Shown: positions 6,174 through 8,885 of the stretch, piece after piece
Position numbering within the stretch: the stretch's first letter is position 1
How the letters are laid out: each line of letters begins with the position of its first letter
NCBI GenBank assembly: GCA_016875255.1
Contig: VGRU01000152.1
Location: 1-8,885, forward strand
Reading direction: 5' to 3'
Source of the DNA: Deltaproteobacteria bacterium
GTDB lineage: Bacteria > Desulfobacterota > BSN033 > UBA1163
DNA: 8,885 nucleotides
Notes under the pieces: model-generated
The model's input: only the letters and a program-made list of their open reading frames with translations
Told to the model about the DNA's origin: nothing
The model's database searches: none
Translations under genes and position numbers: made by a program

Positions 6174-6837
6174 AATTAATCACCTTCGCTATTTTTAGAT
6201 CTACCTCTATTCCGTCGAGGGGGTTTTTTAATGGGATGACACCCAGAGCCACTGCCTCTTTATAAAGAGCCTCTGCTATGCGCATATTTCTGTCAATGTC
6301 TACTTTCTCTTTCTTTAAAAATTCCGTCTCAAACTTTTGTAACTCACTTCGGTTATCCACATCCTTTCTCTTAACTCTATAAATCGTATTGGCTTCAGTT
6401 AAAATGGGGTGGACTTTCTCCTTTTGCTTCACAAGGTCTTCTAAAAAATCTGAGACCGTCTGGATAACAACACCTCCAGTAATGCTGGGGTTATTCATAA
6501 AAGGACTGAAATCCTTTAAATCCTCCGTGAGCAGATGAGACGCCTTGGAAAAGATAGCGGCTGCGAGAATGAGGCAGTCTTTTTCAGGAAGATTAATTGG
6601 ACAGTTCCGTCCTGATCCGGAGGGGACTTTTATAACTGTTCCCATGAATGCTTCAAATCTTTTCAAAGAGTCTGAAAATTTAATTGAAAGATTACGCAGG
6701 GCTTCCTCAATCGCATAGGAGCAGGACATCACCTCCCAATATCCCTGGGCGCCAAGGTCAATGATAAGTGCGGCTTTACCAGATGGATTATGGGCAGCTA
6801 TGAAGAGGACATTGGCATCAAGAAATAGGCGAATCAA
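6166..6837 (-). CDS. PIN-domain toxin fused to an extra C-terminal module
   Basis: The protein has 223 residues, versus about 130-150 for ordinary PIN toxins. Residues 1-138 are a full PIN domain: D7 in 'LFLDANVLF', E44/E45 in 'YAIEEALRNL', D87 in 'PEKDCLILAAA', D106 in 'LLTEDLKDF', and a usual end 'VVIQTVSDFLEDL'. Residues 139-223 are different: a charged helix 'ELQKFETEFLKKEKVDID', then 'MRIAEALYKEAVALGVIPLK' and a terminal 'DGIEVDLKIAKVIN'. I recall such ends on small stand-alone proteins encoded just upstream of nucleotidyltransferases. The start is TTG, sharing TTGA with the stop of the AbrB gene, with GAGG upstream. It is the middle gene of the AbrB-PIN-nucleotidyltransferase operon. 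A natural fusion is the likeliest reading; a lost stop codon between two ancestral genes is equivalent. Confidence 0.85.
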   Translation of the reverse strand: MIRLFLDANVLFIAAHNPSGKAALIIDLGAQGYWEVMSCSYAIEEALRNLSIKFSDSLKRFEAFMGTVIKVPSGSGRNCPINLPEKDCLILAAAIFSKASHLLTEDLKDFSPFMNNPSITGGVVIQTVSDFLEDLVKQKEKVHPILTEANTIYRVKRKDVDNRSELQKFETEFLKKEKVDIDRNMRIAEALYKEAVALGVIPLKNPLDGIEVDLKIAKVINCV

Positions 6838-7085
6838 GATCTTTTCCTCAATCGCTTTAATAGGGCATTCCGCTCGACAGATTCAAGTTGGTCTTCTCTG
6901 TCCCACTGGGCAATCTGTTCGCCGGAATAGGTTTCAATTTCAACAACGGCGGCTGGTCTTAACATGACGACATTATCCCTTTCCTCAAGGGTCACAACTC
7001 CTCCAGATTGGATGCCAAGGCGTTTTCTTACTGAAGAAGGAAGAGTAATCTGTCCCCGGCTGGAGACCAAGAGATTTTGGCGCAT
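6834..7085 (-). CDS. AbrB/MazE-type antitoxin (operon A)
   Basis: This is an 83-residue AbrB protein. 'LLVSSRGQITLPSSVRKRLG' carries the S-R-G-Q-I-T-L-P core at residues 8-16, and 'GGVVTLEERDNVVMLRPA' supplies the second pair of strands. The tail from residue 50 is acidic, then basic, and is likely the toxin-binding part. The ATG at 7085 follows GGAGGGG closely. It overlaps the PIN gene by 4 nt (TTGA). It is expected to repress its own promoter through the inverted repeat GAAATTC/GAATTTC at 7110-7132. It is shorter than the AbrB protein of pair B and differs in the tail, so the toxins are probably recognised separately. Confidence 0.9.
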   Translation of the reverse strand: MRQNLLVSSRGQITLPSSVRKRLGIQSGGVVTLEERDNVVMLRPAAVVEIETYSGEQIAQWDREDQLESVERNALLKRLRKRS

Positions 7086-7109
7086 ATCCCCTCCGATATC
7101 AAAAATTAT

Positions 7110-7145
7110 GAAATTCAGTATAACGGAATTTCAGTAATTCGTCAA
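7110..7145 (-). promoter_or_regulatory. Promoter/operator of the AbrB-PIN-nucleotidyltransferase operon
   Basis: On the minus strand, -35 TTGACG (7145-7140) and -10 TATACT (7122-7117) are separated by exactly 17 nt. The perfect 7-bp inverted repeat GAAATTC/GAATTTC (7110-7116 and 7126-7132) brackets the -10, so a bound repressor would block polymerase. TTCAGTA also occurs as a direct repeat at 7114-7120 and 7130-7136. The half-sites CTGAAAT and CTGAATT match those of the promoter at 5538-5576. Confidence 0.7.
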
Positions 7146-7154
7146 ATTATTTTG

Positions 7155-7239
7155 CCCGGTTAGAAAGCCCCGTGCGAGGTTTAGCTTCTATCGGGGTGTG
7201 AGCCGTCCTGGTAGAAGGGCAAAGCTTTTCTACCGGGGT
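7155..7239 (-). repeat. Two-hairpin dispersed repeat, copy 2 (inverted)
   Basis: CTGGTAGAAGGGC (7208-7220), loop AAA, then GCTTTTCTACCGG (7224-7236) form a 13-bp stem with G-T wobbles. GTGTGAGCCGT (7196-7206) is the exact complement of the linker of copy 1 at 2542-2552. CCCGGTTAGAAAGC (7155-7168) and GCTTCTATCGGGG (7184-7196) form the second, bulged hairpin. Sequence has diverged but pairing is kept. Confidence 0.75.
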
Positions 7240-7371
7240 AAACTGAATGACTACATTAGTTCGAAAATAAATTTGCCACCCCCTCCCTCACCATCCCCCC
7301 TCGAACTGATCTTTACCCATAAGTGGAGTCGCTGGGCACAATGGGAACTCCAACAAATTCCCTATCCCCCT

Positions 7372-7390
7372 CCCCGTATCAAGTACGGGG
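7372..7390. repeat. Perfect short hairpin in C-rich repeat
   Basis: CCCCGTA (7372-7378), loop TCAAG, then TACGGGG (7384-7390) form a perfect 7-bp stem inside a C-rich tract. This resembles the 'CCCCTCCCC...GGGGAGG' class of dispersed hairpins seen in many environmental genomes. There is no T-run, so it is not a typical terminator. Confidence 0.6.
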
Positions 7391-7404
7391 CAGGCTCTGG
7401 CCTC

Positions 7405-7575
7405 CCCCCTTGAGAGACTGTGTCGTAATTCCGTTCATGGTTCGAGAGCCTCACCACGAACGGAATGTGGTATCTTAAAAATCAATCAGTTAACCGTTCG
7501 TCTCGGTTGCGAGTCGAAGCGACCTGAGCTTGTCGACGGGCGAATGGCTAATTACGACACAGTTTCTGAAGGGGG
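7405..7575. mobile_element. MITE-like element with 26-bp terminal inverted repeats
   Basis: The arms at 7405-7430 and 7550-7575 are inverted repeats matching at 24 of 26 positions. The inner 14 bases (ACTGTGTCGTAATT at 7417-7430 and its complement at 7550-7563) are perfect. The 119-bp interior holds no gene but two further imperfect palindromes: CCGTTCATGGT/ACCACGAACGG (7431-7463) and a longer one around CTGAGCTTGTCGA (7493-7549). Short, non-coding, with long terminal repeats and palindromic inside, it fits a miniature transposable element. No clear target-site duplication is seen. Confidence 0.5.
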
Positions 7576-7603
7576 AGGAATTACACGATGAGCGGGACAA
7601 CTA

Positions 7604-7637
7604 CCCTCCTCTTCAGGGGGAGGGTCTGGGGGGGGGG
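7604..7637 (+). repeat. G-rich hairpin and G10 run
   Basis: CCCTCC (7604-7609) can pair with GGAGGG (7619-7624). The G-runs at 7616-7620, 7622-7624 and 7628-7637 (ten consecutive G) meet the pattern for an intramolecular G-quadruplex on the plus strand. The G10 run is also a likely site of length slippage or of sequencing/assembly error. Confidence 0.5.
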
Positions 7638-7677
7638 AAATTTTCATGGTTCGAAGGTGTCCTACGGGCATGGAGTT

Positions 7678-8109
7678 TTAGGTGAGTTTTAACGGATCGA
7701 TTCTCTTGATTTCAGGAATGAGGTCGAAGTGGGGATCCGTGGAGAGGATTTCTTTAATGCCATGATTGAGCATGGTGGCGGCATGGACAGCATCACGGGA
7801 TGTAATTCCTTTTACCCTCTTTAAAATCTCAAGGGCCTTATCCGTGTCCGCCACGCTTACCGGAAAAATATCCATGCACAATTCCGTCATCGACTGATAA
7901 GCGATTTCGCCGAGTGTTCTTCTTTCTATTGAGAAATACCGATAGAGGATCTCCTGGAGAACCTCCGTATTGGTTACGCCGAGAATTTCTTGAGACTTGA
8001 TCTTTTCAAGGACTTTCTTACAGGGTCCACGAAGAGGATGAGGACTACCGATGGAATACATGATCAGATTTGCATCGATAAACAAAGTGGGGGGTCCATT
8101 TATTGGCAC
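7678..8109 (-). CDS. PIN-domain ribonuclease toxin (VapC-like, CopG-PIN pair)
   Basis: A 143-residue VapC-like PIN protein. The catalytic acids are all visible: D12 in 'LFIDANLIMYSIG', E49 and E53 in 'TNTEVLQEILYR', D106 in 'ITSRDAVHAATM', and D125 in 'ILSTDPHFD'. The S-R-D-A-x-H-A-A and S-T-D-x-x-F-D motifs point to a different PIN subgroup from the two AbrB-linked proteins in this window. The start is GTG at 8109, with AAGGGAAG upstream, and it overlaps the end of its antitoxin gene by 10 nt. It is expected to cut a specific RNA, and in known VapC proteins the target is tRNA or 23S rRNA. The gene is intact. The repeat-rich stretch begins immediately downstream. Confidence 0.88.
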   Translation of the reverse strand: MPINGPPTLFIDANLIMYSIGSPHPLRGPCKKVLEKIKSQEILGVTNTEVLQEILYRYFSIERRTLGEIAYQSMTELCMDIFPVSVADTDKALEILKRVKGITSRDAVHAATMLNHGIKEILSTDPHFDLIPEIKRIDPLKLT

Positions 8110-8360
8110 GAATACTTCCCTTTAAGGTATTCGGCTTCCCATTTCTGATAATCTTCTGGGACGGGGACTTCTGGAAGTGATAATAGCCTATCAACAGCTT
8201 CAGCAACCTTCTCTTGTTTATTTTTCTTGAGGTGGTATTCTTCAATAGCCTCACGGACAAGGGTGCCGAGCTTTTTGTGATCCTTTTGGGAAATTTCTTC
8301 CAGGCTTTTTAATTGTTGTTCGGTTAATAAGACTTGGATTTTTTTAGAATATTTCGCCAT
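8100..8360 (-). CDS. CopG/RHH-type antitoxin of the PIN pair
   Basis: This 86-residue protein begins 'MAKYSKKIQVLLTEQQLKSL', a beta strand and first helix of the ribbon-helix-helix fold. 'LGTLVREAIEEYHLKK' follows as the second helix (about residues 30-47). The rest, to 'VPEDYQKWEAEYLKGKYSCQ', is an acidic/aromatic tail of the kind that covers PIN active sites. The ATG follows GGGAG with a 5-nt gap. It is first in the operon and overlaps the PIN gene by 10 nt. It is likely to dimerise on the palindrome at 8374-8402 and repress the operon. Confidence 0.87.
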   Translation of the reverse strand: MAKYSKKIQVLLTEQQLKSLEEISQKDHKKLGTLVREAIEEYHLKKNKQEKVAEAVDRLLSLPEVPVPEDYQKWEAEYLKGKYSCQ

Positions 8361-8373
8361 AAAAACTCCCTAT

Positions 8374-8420
8374 TATTATACTCTTAAAAAGAGGGTATAA
8401 TAAAAATACTCCTTTGTCAA
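8374..8420 (-). promoter_or_regulatory. Promoter region and palindrome of the CopG-PIN pair
   Basis: A perfect minus-strand -35 TTGACA lies at 8420-8415, with TATACC at 8399-8394 (15-nt spacing, short) as -10. A perfect TATAAT also occurs at 8380-8375 but too far from that -35. TATTATA-CTCTT at 8374-8385 pairs with AAGAG-GG-TATAATA at 8389-8402 (a 12-bp arm with a 2-nt bulge), a likely ribbon-helix-helix operator. The exact -10 is unclear. Confidence 0.45.
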
Positions 8421-8492
8421 GAATATTTTTTGAGATTTCTTCAAAAGACTTGGAAATCTCTGATTATCCGGATTTCAGGATGATTACAGCGA

Positions 8493-8780
8493 TTACTCAA
8501 CGCCGAATTGGTGGCGGTAGGAGAGAATGTAATTTCTTACATCCTTCTTTGTCTTGTAGATTCCAAAGTGGCCTTCACAGAGAATGTCTGCTTCGAGAGC
8601 AAGTAATTTCTTTGATGAGCGATCCCAATCATTAAGATTCGAGCCGAATTCTTCGAGAAGTGGCCCATGAAGATCCTGAGCAAAAAGGATTCTCTTCCCA
8701 TCGCGGTCTAAATAGATACAGATGGATCCTAGTGTATGACCAGGGGTATGGAGACAATAGGGAACCTCTAATAATTCACT
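8493..8780 (-). pseudogene. 5'-truncated metallo-beta-lactamase-fold hydrolase
   Basis: An open frame of 95 codons plus TAA, with no usable start, encodes the C-terminal part of an MBL-fold protein. Visible are 'LEVPYCLHTPGHTLGSICIY' (the T-P-G-H-T metal-binding histidine), 'ILFAQDLHG' (the bridging aspartate, with Q in place of the usual G), and 'ILCEGHFGIY' (the last metal-binding histidine). The frame runs into a TAA at 8781-8783. That is just where similarity to the family would continue upstream with the H-x-H-x-D-H half, which is absent. The sequence beyond looks like an insertion-sequence end, so the gene was probably broken by insertion. The missing N-terminal half may lie outside the window. 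Product and substrate cannot be named. Confidence 0.8.
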
Positions 8781-8885
8781 TTAGCAGTACAGAAACTTGC
8801 TGAAATATTGATAACCAAAAAGAATGAGTCAAAAAACAGCAAAATCAACTTTTCTACCCGATCAAAAGTACTATTTTGAGAGGTT
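8781..8885 (+). mobile_element. Probable left end of an insertion sequence (partial)
   Basis: The MBL frame ends abruptly here and a short leader follows before an ATG-initiated frame at 8824 that runs off the window. The junction includes AGCA...TGCT symmetry (8783-8801), but a terminal inverted repeat cannot be proven without the other end. The call rests on gene interruption plus the new frame. Confidence 0.4.
8824..8885 (+). CDS. Partial ORF, possible transposase N-terminus
   Basis: ATG at 8824 opens a frame with no stop for the remaining 62 bases. It encodes MSQKTAKSTF followed by LPDQKYYFER. The length is too short for a family call. The basic start, the 'DQKYYFERF'-like pattern and the position right after a broken gene suggest a transposase. 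There is no strong ribosome-binding site (AAAAAGA upstream). It is incomplete at its 3' end because the window stops. Confidence 0.4.
   Translation, partial: MSQKTAKSTFLPDQKYYFER

Larger units (their letters stand above)
7240..7677. other. Gene-free stretch made of nested palindromic repeats
   Basis: No convincing gene lies in these 438 bases. The stretch is C-rich then G-rich and contains several separate palindromes, listed individually, plus a 12-bp direct repeat TTCATGGTTCGA at 7434-7445 and 7643-7654. An open frame on the plus strand at 7198-7413 is low-complexity and Pro/Ser-rich and is not called. The pattern is that of repeats inserted into repeats. Confidence 0.7.

Noticed and set aside
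7198..7413. Open plus-strand frame across the repeats
   Set aside because: The translation is low-complexity and Pro-rich and comes from the C-rich hairpins. There is no promoter or ribosome-binding site, and it spans the end of the inverted repeat.
7155..7637. CRISPR array
   Set aside because: The repeats are palindromes of different sequence and size, without regular spacing or unique spacers.
8432..8460. Inverted repeat GAGATTTC/GAAATCTC between the CopG promoter and the MBL fragment
   Set aside because: The 8-bp arms are separated by 13 nt with no T-run on the needed side. It could be a weak terminator of the broken MBL gene, but the evidence is thin.
8414..8635. Open plus-strand frame over the MBL fragment
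   Set aside because: The minus strand gives a clear MBL-fold translation in the same bases, so the plus frame is a shadow.

Overview
The window is 8.9 kb of bacterial accessory DNA of moderate GC content. It is dominated by toxin-antitoxin (TA) modules, dispersed palindromic repeats and debris of mobile elements. Neither a ribosomal RNA gene nor a tRNA is present, so taxonomy is a guess. The mix of BrnT, HigBA, AbrB-PIN and CopG-PIN modules, the C-rich palindromic repeats and the strong sigma-70-like promoters would fit an environmental Gram-negative such as Desulfobacterota, Nitrospirota or NC10, possibly from a metagenome. No single gene proves this.

Layout. Positions 48-549 (minus) hold a BrnT-type toxin followed by its ribbon-helix-helix antitoxin. 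Positions 662-1597 (minus) hold a complete patatin-like phospholipase, the only obvious non-accessory enzyme. Positions 1733-2377 (plus) hold a HigB-HigA module with its promoter. Positions 2509-2582 hold a two-hairpin repeat whose partner, in opposite orientation, lies at 7155-7239. The segment between the two copies carries an unrecognised 303-residue ORF (plus) and, on the minus strand, a sigma-like/coiled-coil protein, a small conserved protein, an AbrB-PIN pair (5518-4780), and an AbrB-PIN-nucleotidyltransferase operon (7085-5619). Positions 7240-7677 are gene-free and built from nested palindromes, including a 171-bp MITE-like element with 26-bp terminal inverted repeats. Positions 7678-8360 (minus) hold a CopG-PIN (VapBC-like) pair. 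Positions 8493-8780 hold the C-terminal third or so of a metallo-beta-lactamase-fold gene. It stops abruptly at what looks like the left end of an insertion sequence, whose transposase-like ORF runs off the window.

How the parts work together. There are five TA modules, three with PIN-domain nucleases and two with RelE-fold RNases (BrnT, HigB). All five pairs are tightly packed, four of them overlapping. The two toxin-first operons (brnT, higB) both have a sigma-70-like promoter whose -10 hexamer ends exactly 6 nt before the toxin ATG. This predicts leaderless toxin translation, while the downstream antitoxin has a strong Shine-Dalgarno. The two AbrB-PIN operons share an operator built on CTGAAAT/CTGAATT half-sites over the -10 region, so the two antitoxins may cross-regulate.

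The best candidate for something undescribed is the operon at 7085-5619. Its PIN toxin carries an extra 85-residue C-terminal module and is translationally coupled to a nucleotidyltransferase, which joins a nuclease and a nucleotide-transfer enzyme under one AbrB antitoxin.
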